64,000 nt of DNA from Rhodopseudomonas palustris (GTDB lineage: Bacteria; Pseudomonadota; Alphaproteobacteria; Rhizobiales; Xanthobacteraceae): the NCBI RefSeq assembly GCF_003226555.1, contig NZ_QKQS01000013.1, positions 285,890-349,889 on the forward strand, read 5' to 3'. The position numbers were made by a program, and so were the translations under genes. Shown here piece after piece: positions 35,258 through 46,846 of this stretch (the stretch's first letter is position 1; each line of letters begins with the position of its first letter). Under the pieces are notes generated by a model. That model made no database searches. It saw nothing but the letters and a program-made list of their open reading frames with translations, and was not told the origin of the DNA.

Positions 35258-37567
35258 TCAGGCGAACAGCGTGCCCTGATGCCGCCCTGCCCGCTCCTGC
35301 GCCTCGACCACCGCCACCGCAGTCATGTTGAGGATGCCGCGCGCAGTCGCTGACGGCGTCAGGATGTGTGCCGGTAGCGCCGGGCCGATCAGAATCGGGC
35401 CGACCGGCAATGCCTCGCCCACCACCTTGATCATCTGATAGGCGACGTTGGCGGTGTCGAGATTGGGCATGATCAGCACGTTGGCGACGCCGGTCAGCCG
35501 CGAATGCGGCAGGATCATCTGCCGCGACGTCTCCGACAGCGCGCTGTCGCCCTGCATCTCGCCGTCGGCTTCGATCTCCGGATGCTTCTCGGCAAGGATC
35601 GCGGTGGCGCGGCGCATCTTAAGCGACGAGTCGGTCGGGAAGCTGCCGAAATCCGAATGCGACAAGAACGCGATCTTCGGCTTGATGTTGAAGCGCTGGA
35701 CGTGGACCGCCGCGAGCGCCGCCAGTTCCGCCAGCTCTTCGGCGGTCGGATTGGGCCGCACCTGGGTGTCGGCGATGAAGATCGGGCCCTTCTTGGTGAT
35801 CAGCAGCGCCAGCGCCGCATAGTCCGACACGCCGGGGCGACGGCCGATCACATCACGGACATGACGCAGATGGTTCATGTAGCGGCCGTCGAGGCCGCAG
35901 ATCATCGCGTCCGCCTCACCGCGCGCCACCGCGAGCGCCGCGATCACCGTCGAATTGGTGCGCACCACCGTGCGCGCCGCTGCCGGCGTCACGCCGGCAC
36001 GGCCGGCGATGTCGATGTAAGACTGGACGTAAGAGCGGTAGCGCGGATCGTCCTGCGGATTGATCAGGTCGAAATCCTCGCCGGGACGGATCGACAGGCC
36101 GGAGCGCTTGATCCTTGCCTCGACCACCGAGGGACGGCCGACCAGGATCGGCCGCGCCAGCCTCTCTTCGAGGATGGTCTGCACCGCGTGCAGCACCTTC
36201 TCGTCCTCGCCTTCGGCGTAGATGACGCGGACGGGCTGCCCCTTCGCCTTGGCGAACACCGGCTTCATCACCAGCCCAGAGCGGAACGCGAAGCGCTCGA
36301 GCTGCGCGTAGTAATCGTCGAACGACGTGATCGGACGCGTTGCGACGCCGGAATCCATCGCGGCCATCGCCACCGCGGGCGCGATCCGCAAGATCAGCCG
36401 CGGATCGAACGGGCTCGGGATCAGCGAGCCCGGACCGAAGCCGAATGCTTCGTCACTATCAAGACCGACGGACACCGGATCCGACGGCGCCTCGCGCGCA
36501 AGCTGCGCGATCGCATCGACTGCGGCGTGCTTCATCGCTTCGTTGATCGCAGTCGCGCCGACGTCGAGGGCGCCGCGGAAGATATAAGGGAAACACAGAA
36601 CGTTGTTGACCTGGTTCGGAAAGTCCGACCGCCCGGTGCAGATCATCGCGTCGGGCCGCACCTTGCGCACGTCCTCCGGCATGATCTCGGGCGTCGGGTT
36701 GGCGAGCGCCATCACCAGCGGCCGCTCCGCCATCTCCTTGACCATGTCCTGCGACAGCACGTTCGGCCCGGACAAGCCGAGGAAGATGTCGGCGCCGCCG
36801 ATCACTTCAGCGAGCGTGCGCTTGTCGGTTTTCTGCGCGTAGACCTCTTTCCAGCGGTCCATCAGCACATTGCGGCCTTCGTACACGAGGCCTTCGAGGT
36901 CGCAGACGAAGATGTTCTTGCGCTGGGCGCCGAGCGACACCAGCAGATTGAGGCAGGCGAGCGCCGCGGCGCCGGCGCCGGCCGTGACGATCTTGACCTT
37001 GGCGATGTCCTTGCCGGTCAGCGCCAGCGCGTTCTTCACAGCCGCGCCGACGATGATCGCGGTGCCGTGCTGATCGTCGTGAAACACCGGGATCTTCATC
37101 CGGTCCTTCAGCATCGCCTCGATCTCGAAGCACTCCGGCCCCTTGATGTCTTCGAGGTTGATGCCGCCGAAGGTCGGCTCCAGCGCCGCCACGGTGTCGA
37201 CCACACGGTCGACGGTGTCGGCCGCGATCTCGATGTCGAACACGTCGATGCCGGCGAATTTCTTGAACAGAACCGCCTTGCCTTCCATCACCGGCTTGGC
37301 GGCGAGCGGCCCGATATTGCCGAGGCCGAGCACCGCCGTGCCGTTGGTGACGACGGCGACCAGGTTGGAGCGCACGGTCAGCTCGGCGGCCTGTGCCGGA
37401 TCGGCAGCAATGGCGTTACAGGCAGCGGCCACGCCGGGGGAATAAGCCAGCGCGAGGTCGCGCTGGTTGGCAAGCGGCTTCGATGCCTGAATCTCCAGCT
37501 TTCCGGGCTTCGGCTTGCGATGATAGCCGAGCGCTGCCGCCTGAAGATCTTCGGAATACGACGCCAT
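35258..37567 (-). CDS. maeB: NADP-type malic enzyme with C-terminal phosphotransacetylase-like domain
   Basis: A 769-residue hybrid malic enzyme. The N-terminal malic part (about residues 15-430) includes [18 protein letters not shown], the metal site [15 protein letters not shown] near 162 and the nucleotide-binding [12 protein letters not shown] near 196. The C-terminal part (about 440-769) is a PTA-like domain, known to act in regulation rather than as an acetyltransferase in MaeB. The enzyme decarboxylates malate to pyruvate with reduction of NAD(P), feeding NADPH and pyruvate from C4 acids. The start is MASYSEDLQ at 37567. The aspS gene lies upstream on the same strand. Confidence 0.93.
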   Translation of the reverse strand: MASYSEDLQAAALGYHRKPKPGKLEIQASKPLANQRDLALAYSPGVAAACNAIAADPAQAAELTVRSNLVAVVTNGTAVLGLGNIGPLAAKPVMEGKAVLFKKFAGIDVFDIEIAADTVDRVVDTVAALEPTFGGINLEDIKGPECFEIEAMLKDRMKIPVFHDDQHGTAIIVGAAVKNALALTGKDIAKVKIVTAGAGAAALACLNLLVSLGAQRKNIFVCDLEGLVYEGRNVLMDRWKEVYAQKTDKRTLAEVIGGADIFLGLSGPNVLSQDMVKEMAERPLVMALANPTPEIMPEDVRKVRPDAMICTGRSDFPNQVNNVLCFPYIFRGALDVGATAINEAMKHAAVDAIAQLAREAPSDPVSVGLDSDEAFGFGPGSLIPSPFDPRLILRIAPAVAMAAMDSGVATRPITSFDDYYAQLERFAFRSGLVMKPVFAKAKGQPVRVIYAEGEDEKVLHAVQTILEERLARPILVGRPSVVEARIKRSGLSIRPGEDFDLINPQDDPRYRSYVQSYIDIAGRAGVTPAAARTVVRTNSTVIAALAVARGEADAMICGLDGRYMNHLRHVRDVIGRRPGVSDYAALALLITKKGPIFIADTQVRPNPTAEELAELAALAAVHVQRFNIKPKIAFLSHSDFGSFPTDSSLKMRRATAILAEKHPEIEADGEMQGDSALSETSRQMILPHSRLTGVANVLIMPNLDTANVAYQMIKVVGEALPVGPILIGPALPAHILTPSATARGILNMTAVAVVEAQERAGRHQGTLFA

Positions 37568-37613
37568 ACGTTCCCCCGCCAGTGTAGTTGAGTTCGACTA
37601 AGCTGCCCGACGC

Positions 37614-39389
37614 TTACTTGGCGTCAGGCAGATTGAGCCGGATGTGCAGTTCGCGAAGTTGCTTGGGCGAGACTTCCGACGGCGCCCCCATCAGGAGATC
37701 TTCGGCACGCTGGTTCATCGGGAAAAGCGAAATTTCGCGCAGGTTGGTGGTGCCGCACAGCAGCATCACGATGCGGTCGACGCCGGCCGCCATGCCGCCA
37801 TGCGGCGGAGCGCCGTACTGGAACGCCCGATACATGCCGCCGAACCGGTCGACCACTTCCTGCTCGCCGTAGCCGGCGATCTCGAACGCCTTAACCATCG
37901 CCTCCGGGCGATGGTTGCGGATGCCGCCCGAGGCAATCTCGTAGCCGTTGCAGGTGATGTCGTACTGGAACGCCTTGATGGTCAGCGGGTCTTGCGACGT
38001 CAGGGCGTCCATGCCGCCCTGCGGCATCGAGAACGGGTTGTGCGAGAAGTCGACCTTCTTGTCGTCCTCGTTGTACTCGTACATCGGGAAGTCGACGACC
38101 CAGGCGAGCGCGAACTGATCCTTGTCGATCAGGTTCAGCTCCTCACCGACCCTGGTGCGCGCAAGCCCGGCGAACTTGACGAATTTCGACGGATCGCCGG
38201 CCACGAAGAACGCGGCGTCGCCGGCCTTCAGGCCGAGCGCGGCGCGGATCGCTTCGGTGCGCTCGGGGCCGATGTTGTTGGCCAAGGGACCGGCGCCCTC
38301 GCCGCCTTCGCGCCACATGATGTAGCCGAGGCCGGGCTGGCCTTCGCCCTGCGCCCACGAGTTCATGCGATCGCAGAACGCTCTGGAGCCACCGCCCGGA
38401 CCGGGGATCGCCCAGACCTGATTGCGCTCTTCTTCGAGCATCCGCGCGAACACCTTGAAGCCGGAGCCGCGGAAGTGCTCGGAGACGTCCTGCATCTCGA
38501 TCGGGTTGCGCAGATCGGGCTTGTCGGTGCCGTATTTGCGCATCGAGTCGGCGAAGGCAATGCGCGGCCAGCCCTTGGTGACCCGCTTGCCCTTGGCGAA
38601 CTCCTCGAACACGCCGGTGATCACCGGCTCCATCGCCGCGAAGATGTCGTCCTGGGTGACGAAGCTCATCTCGACGTCGAGCTGATAGAACTCGCCCGGC
38701 AGGCGGTCGGCACGCGGGTCTTCGTCGCGGAAGCACGGCGCGATCTGGAAGTAGCGGTCGAAGCCCGACATCATCAGCAGTTGCTTGTACTGCTGCGGCG
38801 CCTGCGGCAGCGCGTAGAACTTGCCCGGATGGATGCGGCTCGGCACCAGGAAGTCGCGCGCGCCTTCCGGCGACGACGCCGTCAGGATCGGGGTCTGGAA
38901 TTCGAAGAAGCCCTGCTCCTTCATCCGCCGGCGCATCGAGTCGACGATCGCGCCGCGGGTCATGATGTTCTGGTGCAGCTTGTCGCGGCGCAGGTCGAGG
39001 AAGCGATAGCGCAGGCGCACGTCTTCCGGGTATTCCTGCTCGCCGAACACCGGCAGCGGCAGTTCGCCGGCCGGACCCAGCACTTCGATCTCGGTGACGA
39101 ACACTTCGACCGCACCGGTCGGCAAATCGGGATTCTCGGTGCCCCCGGGGCGACGGCGAACCCTGCCGTCCATCCGCACCACCCACTCGGCGCGCAGTCT
39201 TTCGGCATCCTTGAACGCCGGCGAATCCGGGTCGGCCACGCACTGGGTGATGCCGTAATGGTCGCGCAAATCGATGAACAACACGCCGCCATGGTCGCGG
39301 ATACGATGGCACCAGCCGGACAGGCGCACGGTCTGGTCGATATCGCTGTCGCGGAGCGCGCCGCAAGTATGGGTTCGGTAACGGTGCAT
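37614..39389 (-). CDS. aspS: Aspartyl-tRNA synthetase
   Basis: A 591-residue class II synthetase of the bacterial type. It starts [20 protein letters not shown] at 39389. The order is an OB-fold anticodon-binding domain (to about 110), the catalytic core with motif 2 [10 protein letters not shown] near 220, the GAD insertion (about 290-410), and motif 3 [12 protein letters not shown] near 550. It charges tRNA-Asp; alphaproteobacterial enzymes of this branch are often non-discriminating and also load tRNA-Asn for the GatCAB route, which cannot be decided here. The C-terminal end [11 protein letters not shown] is typical. Confidence 0.96.
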   Translation of the reverse strand: MHRYRTHTCGALRDSDIDQTVRLSGWCHRIRDHGGVLFIDLRDHYGITQCVADPDSPAFKDAERLRAEWVVRMDGRVRRRPGGTENPDLPTGAVEVFVTEIEVLGPAGELPLPVFGEQEYPEDVRLRYRFLDLRRDKLHQNIMTRGAIVDSMRRRMKEQGFFEFQTPILTASSPEGARDFLVPSRIHPGKFYALPQAPQQYKQLLMMSGFDRYFQIAPCFRDEDPRADRLPGEFYQLDVEMSFVTQDDIFAAMEPVITGVFEEFAKGKRVTKGWPRIAFADSMRKYGTDKPDLRNPIEMQDVSEHFRGSGFKVFARMLEEERNQVWAIPGPGGGSRAFCDRMNSWAQGEGQPGLGYIMWREGGEGAGPLANNIGPERTEAIRAALGLKAGDAAFFVAGDPSKFVKFAGLARTRVGEELNLIDKDQFALAWVVDFPMYEYNEDDKKVDFSHNPFSMPQGGMDALTSQDPLTIKAFQYDITCNGYEIASGGIRNHRPEAMVKAFEIAGYGEQEVVDRFGGMYRAFQYGAPPHGGMAAGVDRIVMLLCGTTNLREISLFPMNQRAEDLLMGAPSEVSPKQLRELHIRLNLPDAK

Positions 39390-39649
39390 GGAAATCCCGG
39401 GAAAGCCGTCTTTAGGCAGAATCGCGTGTCCGCAAGCCGTTGCGGAGAGCGTCAGGGTTTACCCGAGCGAACCCACCGCGGCAACCAGATGCGGAACGGG
39501 TGCCCACCGCGTTCAAAGCAGGACACGCCCCTTCCTAGCCGTCTGTCCCGCCGGATGCCTCCAGATTGCAGCTTTTCCGCGGAAGCTGTTGAAACCGACC
39601 GATTTCCGGCGGATTGTCGAAACGGCGAAGCGTTCTTAACTGGTGATCG
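39390..39649. other. Divergent promoter region between aspS and selO
   Basis: These 260 bases separate divergently transcribed aspS and selO. No gene, operator or riboswitch-like structure was found. Promoters for both genes must lie here, but no convincing sigma-70 pair was identified. Confidence 0.4.
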
Positions 39650-41128
39650 ATGACAGTGCATTTTCCGTTCGACAACAGCTACGTGGCGCTCCCGCCCAAC
39701 TTCTTTGCGCGGGTTGCGCCCACGCCGGTCGCCGCCCCCCGCTTGATCAAACTGAACCGCCCCCTCGCGGTCCAGCTCGGTCTCGATCCCGACCGCCTGG
39801 ACACGCCTGAGGGCGCGGAGATCCTTGCCGGTAACCTCATGCCGGAGGCCGCCGCCTCGATCGCGATGGCCTATGCCGGCCACCAGTTCGGAAACTTCGT
39901 GCCGCAGCTCGGCGACGGCCGGGCGATCCTGCTCGGCGAGGTGGTCGACCAGGGCGGCATTCGACGCGACATCCAGCTCAAAGGCGCTGGCCGGACGCCA
40001 TTCTCCCGGAGGGGGGACGGCCGCGCCGCGCTTGGCCCGGTGCTGCGCGAATATATCGTCAGCGAAGCCATGGCCGCCCTCGGCGTCCCGACCACCCGCT
40101 CGCTGGCTGCCGTGCTGACCGGAGAGACGGTGCTGCGCGATCCGATTCAGCCCGGCGCAGTGCTGACGCGGGTGGCCTCCAGCCATATCCGGGTCGGCAC
40201 CTTTCAATATTTCGCCGCCCGCGGCGATCTCGCCAGCGTTCGGGCGCTCGCCGACCATGCCATCGCCCGACACTATCCGGAGGCTGCGCAGGCGCCCTCG
40301 CCTTATCTCGCGCTGCTCGAAGGCGTGATCGGCCGACAGGCGGAGCTGGTGGCGAGCTGGATGATGATCGGCTTCATCCACGGGGTGATGAACACCGACA
40401 ATTGCTCGATCGCCGGTGAGACCATCGACTACGGCCCCTGCGCCTTCATGGACAGCTTCGATCCGAAGACCGTCTACTCCTCGATCGACCAGTTCGGCCG
40501 TTACGCCTATGGCAACCAACCCCCGATCGTGCTGTGGAACCTGACCCGACTGGCCGAGTGTCTGGTCCGGCTGCTCGCCGATGACGACGACAAGGGCGTC
40601 GAGATCGCCCAAGAGGCGCTCGGCGGGTTCGCCGAGCAGTTCAACGCTGCCTATCTGGCCAAACTGGCCGCCAAGCTCGGGCTGTTCAGCAGCCAGCCGG
40701 ACGATCCGCAGCTATCCCAGGAGTTCCTCGCCGCTCTGGCCAAGGGCGAGGCTGACTTTACCCTCGCGTTCCGCCGGCTCAGCGACGCCGCTGCCGACCC
40801 GTCGGATGTCGGCGAGGTTCGCGCGCTGCTGACCGATCCGTCGGCGTTCGACGAGTGGGTTCCGCGCTGGCGGGCGCGGATCGCAGCCGACCCGGAGGAC
40901 GGTCCCGCCCGCCAAGCCGCGATGCGGCGGGTCAACCCGGCCTATATCCCGCGCAACCACCAGATCGAGGCGGTGATCCGGTCGGCGGTCGACCGGAACG
41001 ATTTCGCGCCATTCGAGGAGATCCTGGCGGTGCTCGCCAACCCCTTCGCGGAAAAGGCAGAATTCGCCCGCTATGCGGAGCCGCCGCAGCCCCATGAACG
41101 GGTGCTGGAAACCTTCTGCGGAACTTGA
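39650..41128 (+). CDS. selO: Protein adenylyltransferase SelO (YdiU family)
   Basis: A 492-residue pseudokinase. The start [20 protein letters not shown] at 39650 has the family's FDNSY and PxxFA. Conserved parts are [20 protein letters not shown] near residue 74, [19 protein letters not shown] near 110, [10 protein letters not shown] near 246 and DYGPCAFMD near 258. SelO binds ATP in a flipped orientation and transfers AMP to Ser, Thr or Tyr of target proteins in redox homeostasis. The selenocysteine of eukaryotic SelO is replaced: the C-terminus ends FCGT, with Cys at the third-last place before the end region. Confidence 0.93.
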   Translation: MTVHFPFDNSYVALPPNFFARVAPTPVAAPRLIKLNRPLAVQLGLDPDRLDTPEGAEILAGNLMPEAAASIAMAYAGHQFGNFVPQLGDGRAILLGEVVDQGGIRRDIQLKGAGRTPFSRRGDGRAALGPVLREYIVSEAMAALGVPTTRSLAAVLTGETVLRDPIQPGAVLTRVASSHIRVGTFQYFAARGDLASVRALADHAIARHYPEAAQAPSPYLALLEGVIGRQAELVASWMMIGFIHGVMNTDNCSIAGETIDYGPCAFMDSFDPKTVYSSIDQFGRYAYGNQPPIVLWNLTRLAECLVRLLADDDDKGVEIAQEALGGFAEQFNAAYLAKLAAKLGLFSSQPDDPQLSQEFLAALAKGEADFTLAFRRLSDAAADPSDVGEVRALLTDPSAFDEWVPRWRARIAADPEDGPARQAAMRRVNPAYIPRNHQIEAVIRSAVDRNDFAPFEEILAVLANPFAEKAEFARYAEPPQPHERVLETFCGT

Positions 41129-41228
41129 TCGCCGCCGGGCGAGCGTGTCTAGTGGACGGGATTCGACGGATCGGGCGGCCGGCGCGGCCGATTGTCGCCC
41201 GAACCGTCCCCGAACGCGACAGAGTTTA

Positions 41229-42392
41229 ATGGACCTGATTTCAACCTCCGAGCAGCTTGCCGACGCCTGCGCCCGTCTCGCCCGCCATCCCGTCATTACG
41301 GTCGATACCGAGTTTCTACGCGAGACGACGTTCTACCCACTGTTGTGCGTGGTGCAGATGGCGAGCGCCGAAGAAGCGCTGGTGATCGACGCACTGGCCG
41401 ATGGCATCGACCTGAAGCCGTTCTTCGACCTGATGGCGAACGAGCAGGTGCTGAAGGTGTTTCACGCCGCACGTCAGGACATTGAAATCGTCTGGCACCG
41501 CGCCGGCATCGTGCCGCACCCGATCTTCGACACCCAGGTCGCCGCGATGGTCCTCGGCTACGGCGACAGCATCGCCTACGACCAGCTCGTCGAGCGCATC
41601 ACCGGCCATCGTCCCGACAAGACCCACCGCTTCACCGACTGGTCGCGCCGCCCCCTCACCGAGGAGCAGGTTCACTACGCGGTTTCCGACGTCACGCATC
41701 TGCGCGACGTGTTCGCGGCGCTCGATGCCGACCTGAAGAAGCGCGGCCGCAGCGATTGGGTCAGCGAGGAGATGGAAGTCCTGAGCTCCCCGAGCACCTA
41801 CGATGTCCATCCCGAGCGGGCCTGGGAGCGGCTGAAGACCCGCGTCCGCAAGCCGAAAGAACTCGCGGTGCTGATGGAAATCGCCGCATGGCGCGAGCAG
41901 GAAGCGCAGAACCGCGATGTGCCGCGCTCGCGCGTGCTCAAGGACGACGCGCTGGGCGACATTGCGACCCACGCGCCGACCTCGCTGGAAAGGCTCGCCA
42001 CGTTGCGCTCGCTGCCGAAGGGCTTCGATCGTTCGAAATGGGGCACAGAGATCGTCGCAGCAGTCCAGCGCGGGCTCGCACGCGATATGACGACGCTGCC
42101 GAAGATCGACAAGCCGCGCAACAATTCCAACGGCACCGCGATCGTCGAACTGCTCAAAGTGCTGCTGCGGATGACATCGGAGCGTCACGCCGTGGCCGCC
42201 AAAGTCATCGCTACTGTCGACGATCTCGAACAGATAGCAGCCGACGACAATGCCGATGTCGGCGCGCTGCGCGGCTGGCGCCGCGAATTGTTCGGTGAGG
42301 CGGCGCTGGCGCTGAAGCACGGCCGGCTGTCGCTGGCGATCGAACGCGGCAAGGTGATTCAAGTCGAACGCGGCGCCGGCAATCCGACCTAA
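41229..42392 (+). CDS. rnd: Ribonuclease D
   Basis: A 387-residue 3'-5' exoribonuclease. The ATG at 41229 ([14 protein letters not shown]) is the family start; the open frame upstream lies in the selO end. DEDD motifs are visible: VDTEFLRE near residues 24-31, the Asp of HAARQDIE near 84, and YAVSDVTHL near 154. A HRDC domain follows (about 210-290, [20 protein letters not shown]). RNase D trims the 3' ends of tRNA precursors and other small RNAs. It lies close to aspS, as in many Alphaproteobacteria. Confidence 0.95.
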   Translation: MDLISTSEQLADACARLARHPVITVDTEFLRETTFYPLLCVVQMASAEEALVIDALADGIDLKPFFDLMANEQVLKVFHAARQDIEIVWHRAGIVPHPIFDTQVAAMVLGYGDSIAYDQLVERITGHRPDKTHRFTDWSRRPLTEEQVHYAVSDVTHLRDVFAALDADLKKRGRSDWVSEEMEVLSSPSTYDVHPERAWERLKTRVRKPKELAVLMEIAAWREQEAQNRDVPRSRVLKDDALGDIATHAPTSLERLATLRSLPKGFDRSKWGTEIVAAVQRGLARDMTTLPKIDKPRNNSNGTAIVELLKVLLRMTSERHAVAAKVIATVDDLEQIAADDNADVGALRGWRRELFGEAALALKHGRLSLAIERGKVIQVERGAGNPT

Positions 42393-42407
42393 CGCGGCGA
42401 TCCATCG

Positions 42408-43331
42408 ATGATCGTCCGCCCGCAGCCCAATCTGCTGCAACTTTTCTTTCTTGTTCAAGGCTCGGTGGTGCAGCGGATCTTTCCGCAGGCACTGCTGATT
42501 GCCGCCTTGTCGGTCGCGGTGGTGTGGGCGCATCACGCCTATCCGGGCCTCGTCTCCGATTTCAACAGCGCGCCGTTCACGGTGCTCGGCATCGCGCTGT
42601 CGATCTTCATGGGCTTCCGCAACAACGCTTGTTACGACCGCTGGTGGGAAGCCCGCCGGCATTGGGGCGAGCTGATCTGCCTGAGCCGCAATCTGGCGCG
42701 GCAGACCCGGATCCTGCCCTGCTCCGGCGCTGATCCGGAGCGCAGCCGACGTCATCTGCTGACGCTGGCGATGGCGTTCGCTCAGGCGCTGGTGCTCCAC
42801 CTGCGCCCCGGCGGTGACACGACCAAGGTCACGCGCCGTCTCAGCGCCGATATCCGCGCGCGCTACGAGGCGGGCCGCAACGCGCCCGAAGTGATCCTGT
42901 CGGCCATGCAGGCCGAGCTCGCGGCACTCCACCGCAGCGGCGAGCTGCGAGACATCCCGTTTCAGATCCTCGATCGCACCATCGGCCAGATGGCAATGGT
43001 GCAGGCCGCATGCGAGCGCATCCGCTCAACGCCGGTGCCGTTCGGCTACTCGCTGCTGCTGCACCGGACCGCTTACGTGTTTTGCTTCCTGCTGCCGTTC
43101 GGCTTCGCCAACACCCTCGGCTGGCTGACGCCGTTCGCGACGGCACTGGCGGCCTACACCTTCTTCGGCCTCGACGCGCTCGGCTCCGAGCTGGAAGAGC
43201 CGTTCGGTCAGCTCCCGAATGATCTGCCGATCGCAGCGCTGGCCGACACCATTGAAATCAATCTGCGCGAAGCGCTCGGCGAAACCGATCTGCCGCCGTT
43301 GCCGACGCCGGTCGACCACATTCTGGTGTAG
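42408..43331 (+). CDS. Bestrophin-like (UPF0187) membrane channel protein
   Basis: A 307-residue protein starting MIVRPQPNLLQLFFLVQGSV at 42408, 15 bases after rnd. Membrane helices are at about residues 25-45, 55-70, 210-230 and 233-255. The conserved FRNNACYDRWWEARRHWGEL near residue 70 is the hallmark of the bestrophin family; a further conserved stretch (FGLDALGSELEEPFG) is near 250. Bacterial homologues form pentameric, mostly cation-conducting channels. Physiological role unknown. It marks the last backbone gene before the island at 43.3-49.3 kb. Confidence 0.88.
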   Translation: MIVRPQPNLLQLFFLVQGSVVQRIFPQALLIAALSVAVVWAHHAYPGLVSDFNSAPFTVLGIALSIFMGFRNNACYDRWWEARRHWGELICLSRNLARQTRILPCSGADPERSRRHLLTLAMAFAQALVLHLRPGGDTTKVTRRLSADIRARYEAGRNAPEVILSAMQAELAALHRSGELRDIPFQILDRTIGQMAMVQAACERIRSTPVPFGYSLLLHRTAYVFCFLLPFGFANTLGWLTPFATALAAYTFFGLDALGSELEEPFGQLPNDLPIAALADTIEINLREALGETDLPPLPTPVDHILV

Positions 43332-43587
43332 CAGAGCTCCAAACTCTTGAACGAGCAACGCAAGCTAATACGGTTTCCCAACTTCCAATTTTAGGTATGC
43401 CCGCTACGCAGGCGTACAGGCTTTATCTTCGAGCTATTATTTCAGGTGGGACAAGAGAAGAAGCGGTCACAGCAGCAGGCCAAGAGCGATAAAGTACTGC
43501 GCGACGCCGCATTCTCGGCACACCAACCGGTCGACTACAGCTTCTCTTTGCGGACTTCGTTGGCCACCGTACTGGCGGCCGCTCACA

Positions 43588-44529
43588 CTAGGTCAGAAGC
43601 GGCAGCATGCATCTCGTTATCGGCTTCATATCAGGCTGCTCACCAGTTGTGGATACCGCAAGATCACGCTCGGGAACAACGATAAGATACTGGCCGTTAG
43701 TACCATCACAATAGAACGATCCATTCTCGCAAATCCACAGACCCAAACCATAAGCATACTTTGGAAACACGCGTGAGGGGTCATACATTTTTGGCGTCAG
43801 TGAAATCGGCCGCCTCATCTCCGCTGCCCATGCCCCACTGACAAGCTCCGCACGATTGTACTTTCCGCCGTCCCGAAGAACCGTCGCCAACTTCAACAAG
43901 TCATCACTACTCATATGCAATCCTGTTGAACCGGCCGTGAACTCGCCAAACCTCCGCCAACTCGCAGAAATTCCAAGGGGCTCAAATACGCTTTCTTGAG
44001 CCAACTCGAAAAGTGATCGCCCCGTGATCGCTTCAAGGACAACAGAGATAAGGAATGGCCCCACATTGGAATACGAGAAGTGACCGCCTGGAGCGTGAGG
44101 TACAGGCGCTGCAAATATATAATTGATGAAATCATCCTCTTTTCTATCTCCAATGTCTTTCCTGAAGAGGAATCCTTCTTCATGTCCTATCGTATTGTTC
44201 ATCAAATGCCGTAACGTCACGTACTTCCAATTTGTCGACACGCTTGAGCGCACAACGGGCTCCAATACCTCGATCGCACAAGTATCAAGAGAGATTGAGC
44301 GCCCCACATAGCTAATTCTACGCTCAATCACATTTCCAAGGACCATTGCTGTCACAACCTTGCTAACCGATCGCAAGTCAGCAACCGCCCCGGTCGAGGT
44401 GAACTGATGCGAGAACGTCTCCGCCCCAAAACGAACCGAGACTCCATACATCTTAAGATGTAGACCGTCCTTGTCCGTCGCAGATTCAAAGAGCCCAATA
44501 CTCTCGCCGAAGGCGTCCCTACGGTTCAT
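43588..44529 (-). CDS. Cytosolic class C beta-lactamase-type serine hydrolase
   Basis: A 313-residue serine hydrolase of the beta-lactamase/penicillin-binding (class C) fold. SxxK is SVSK in LRSVSKVVTAMVLGN near residue 54 (catalytic Ser and Lys), and YxN is YSN in GHFSYSNVGPFL near 149. The third motif is replaced by DGTNGQYLIVVP near 277, as in non-lactamase esterases and peptidases of this family. No signal peptide is visible, unlike AmpC, so it should act in the cytosol. It overlaps the preceding 771-residue gene by four bases (ATGA), is the last gene of the operon and shares the AT-richer composition. A D-amino-acid, ester or amide substrate is likely; it is unknown. Confidence 0.8.
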   Translation of the reverse strand: MNRRDAFGESIGLFESATDKDGLHLKMYGVSVRFGAETFSHQFTSTGAVADLRSVSKVVTAMVLGNVIERRISYVGRSISLDTCAIEVLEPVVRSSVSTNWKYVTLRHLMNNTIGHEEGFLFRKDIGDRKEDDFINYIFAAPVPHAPGGHFSYSNVGPFLISVVLEAITGRSLFELAQESVFEPLGISASWRRFGEFTAGSTGLHMSSDDLLKLATVLRDGGKYNRAELVSGAWAAEMRRPISLTPKMYDPSRVFPKYAYGLGLWICENGSFYCDGTNGQYLIVVPERDLAVSTTGEQPDMKPITRCMLPLLT

Positions 44530-46841
44530 TTCGATACCTCGTCTTTCGGTTTCAGGCCGCCACCGGGCGAGACTAGATACGTAATTGGCACCGCAATTAG
44601 AGCGCCAATTACCAGTCCCAAGAGGGACCCGGTGCTTGCCACAACGTTCAGGAGCGCTTGACGCTCACCAAACCAAAATGATGCCACAAGCGTTACCAAT
44701 AGCAGAAGCGATACGAAACCCAGCATCCGAAAGATCGACATGCTGCTTCTTGCGCGGACGGCGTCCGCTCTCAATCGCTCAATCTCTTTATCTTGCGCCT
44801 CGCCCAAGTGTCCTAGCTCTTTGATCTTCTTGTCTTTAAATAGATCTCGAGCAAAGAGCTCCTTCAGGTCAACCCGAATCTTCCCAAACCCTACCGACTG
44901 ACGAGGCAGTCGACTTTCAGCCTCGAGAGACTCAAAGAGTTCCTGACTGCCCGCATCATAGGTGGAACGAAATAGGCCGAGGGCTTGCACCGCAAGAGCC
45001 GCATCTTGAATGATCCCGCCCCACGGCTCAGTCGAATTCTTAAAATTGGCTCGCAGCCCCTCTACAGCATGGGCGACGACATTCTGGATTGCAGCGGCGC
45101 TCCGCTCGCCCTCCCTCGAAATAGCCGCCTCTACTAGAGTAACGACGATGAGAGCGGTTAGGGCAATTGAGCCCCACAGGCCATCAGCGCCCTGCCGACG
45201 AGCAAGTTCCTTGGCACTCGCGACAAGCACTGTTTCGAGAGTGGCGACGCCACCAGACAACTGAATGTATCTAACCAAATCAATGTTACTCAACGACGGC
45301 ACCTGCTCTACGGATGCCAGAAGCGCTTTTGTAACTGTTGTGCGTAATAGCGCCAAGGTGCGGCTCTTTTTGCGATGCTCAAGTTCTGCAAGTGTTTTGC
45401 TGGAGCCTGCTCCGAAGAGCGCTCGCGCGGCGACCTGGCGCGCAACATCACTCTGACTTTCCAAATTGTCGAGTATCCAAAGAGCAATGTCAGCCCTAAC
45501 TGTTGCGCCGAAGCCGTACTCATCGAGACACGCTTCGTACCCGTCCGACAGAAGATTAAGAAGGCTCAAAAGTCCGCAACTCGGCCCCATCACGGCATCA
45601 TAGCCGCCTGGAACAAGATGCGGTTTTATTTCCTCTAGAACTCCGGGCAGAAACGACGAGACATCCGTTCCCAGACTGACGTAAGTCTTAAGGATGTCAT
45701 GGGTCGCCCAAAAGCTCCCGCTCCACATTCCCCCGTCGAATTGCCGTTCAAGCCAGACAAGTGCCTCGTTCGCTATAACATCGATCGCGGTGTAGTTCAT
45801 ATATCGCGTCAGGGACGTATGTGATCTGGCGCCATCACCCAGCTGGTATAGCCGCTTGAATTGGATCGCATCACGCAAGCCCTTGGGATCCGGCCCCGCC
45901 AGTTCCGACCAGAATGCTTCAACCTCACGCTTTTCCCATTGCGAAGAGAGCAAGTAGACGGTGTGAACGTTACGAAAGCGCGTCGGAACGGACAGAGATG
46001 GGTATTCGATATGCGTCACTCGGAGAAGTCTGGCAGACGATCGAACAAAATCAAAAGCAGCGTCGGATTTACGGGGGTGCGGATACATTGCGACGGTTGG
46101 GACACCCTCGGTAATGTATCTGACAATATTCTCAAGAAACTTCCAATGCCCCTCCCAATCAACTACTACGGAGCATACCACAACTCGCTCGCCAGCGAAG
46201 GATGCTCGGTTAACCAGCATTAGCCGCCTGATATCACCATAGCTCCTATCCTCAAGGACCGCCTCAAAGGCGGCCTCATTCTCGGGAACCAGAATTGATC
46301 TATATACGTGCGACTTGAAGTCGTTCTCTCTACAATGGTTTCCGATAAGCTCATTCGAGATGAGAAACGGGCTATTTAGCAGGAGAAATGCAGCAACAGA
46401 ACTATCTCCCGTAGGCGATGCGCTTACAATTCCTTCGGATGAATCGGTTTCCTTCTTTGGACGGATGGCCATTCTGACCCGAAATGGCTCCGGAAGAAGC
46501 CAGTTGCCCTCATTTGTTTCTAGTGAGTCAGAGAGCTTTTTCTGGTATCCAACAAAGATACCTTTGCCAGACGACAGGAATTGGGAGATAGCCTCTTGGC
46601 TTGATTGGAACCAAGTTCGTGTCGTTTCATCACTAAGAGCATTCGTCGAAACAAATATGGAATCAAATTTGGATAGCGAATTTGCCGAACCGTCCTCGAA
46701 TAGCTCCCGTACATTTCCACCGTCAAAAGGTACAAAGCTGTAGTCGTCGGCTCTCAAGTTCCCGGACATGTTTCGGGCGACGTCGGCATAGCCGGATCTG
46801 AAACTTTCGCTCTGGTTCTGTAGGACTGCGACGCGGAACAT
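44526..46841 (-). CDS. Large membrane protein: amidotransferase-like N-terminus, alpha-toroid-like middle, C-terminal TM pair
   Basis: A 771-residue protein of no recognised family. Residues ~1-230 look like an alternating alpha/beta fold of the class I amidotransferase/ThuA type (KFDSIFVSTNAL, FLSSGKGIFVGYQKK), without a clear catalytic Cys-His pair. Residues ~340-645 contain helix repeats with QW-like motifs (WLERQFDGGMWSGSFWATHD; RRQGADGLWGSIALTALIVV; EPWGGIIQDAALAVQAL), as in terpene-cyclase/prenyltransferase alpha-toroids. Residues ~665-705 are a charged coiled coil, and two hydrophobic helices follow (about 708-728 and 738-760). It is coupled to both neighbours: five bases after one, overlapping the other. 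Confidence 0.7.
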   Translation of the reverse strand: MFRVAVLQNQSESFRSGYADVARNMSGNLRADDYSFVPFDGGNVRELFEDGSANSLSKFDSIFVSTNALSDETTRTWFQSSQEAISQFLSSGKGIFVGYQKKLSDSLETNEGNWLLPEPFRVRMAIRPKKETDSSEGIVSASPTGDSSVAAFLLLNSPFLISNELIGNHCRENDFKSHVYRSILVPENEAAFEAVLEDRSYGDIRRLMLVNRASFAGERVVVCSVVVDWEGHWKFLENIVRYITEGVPTVAMYPHPRKSDAAFDFVRSSARLLRVTHIEYPSLSVPTRFRNVHTVYLLSSQWEKREVEAFWSELAGPDPKGLRDAIQFKRLYQLGDGARSHTSLTRYMNYTAIDVIANEALVWLERQFDGGMWSGSFWATHDILKTYVSLGTDVSSFLPGVLEEIKPHLVPGGYDAVMGPSCGLLSLLNLLSDGYEACLDEYGFGATVRADIALWILDNLESQSDVARQVAARALFGAGSSKTLAELEHRKKSRTLALLRTTVTKALLASVEQVPSLSNIDLVRYIQLSGGVATLETVLVASAKELARRQGADGLWGSIALTALIVVTLVEAAISREGERSAAAIQNVVAHAVEGLRANFKNSTEPWGGIIQDAALAVQALGLFRSTYDAGSQELFESLEAESRLPRQSVGFGKIRVDLKELFARDLFKDKKIKELGHLGEAQDKEIERLRADAVRARSSMSIFRMLGFVSLLLLVTLVASFWFGERQALLNVVASTGSLLGLVIGALIAVPITYLVSPGGGLKPKDEVSK

Positions 46842-46846
46842 TCAGA

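Noticed and set aside
43446-43685. 79-codon plus-strand frame between bestrophin and the island operon
   Set aside because: GTG start without ribosome-binding site, overlaps the end of the hydrolase gene, and shows no recognisable family.
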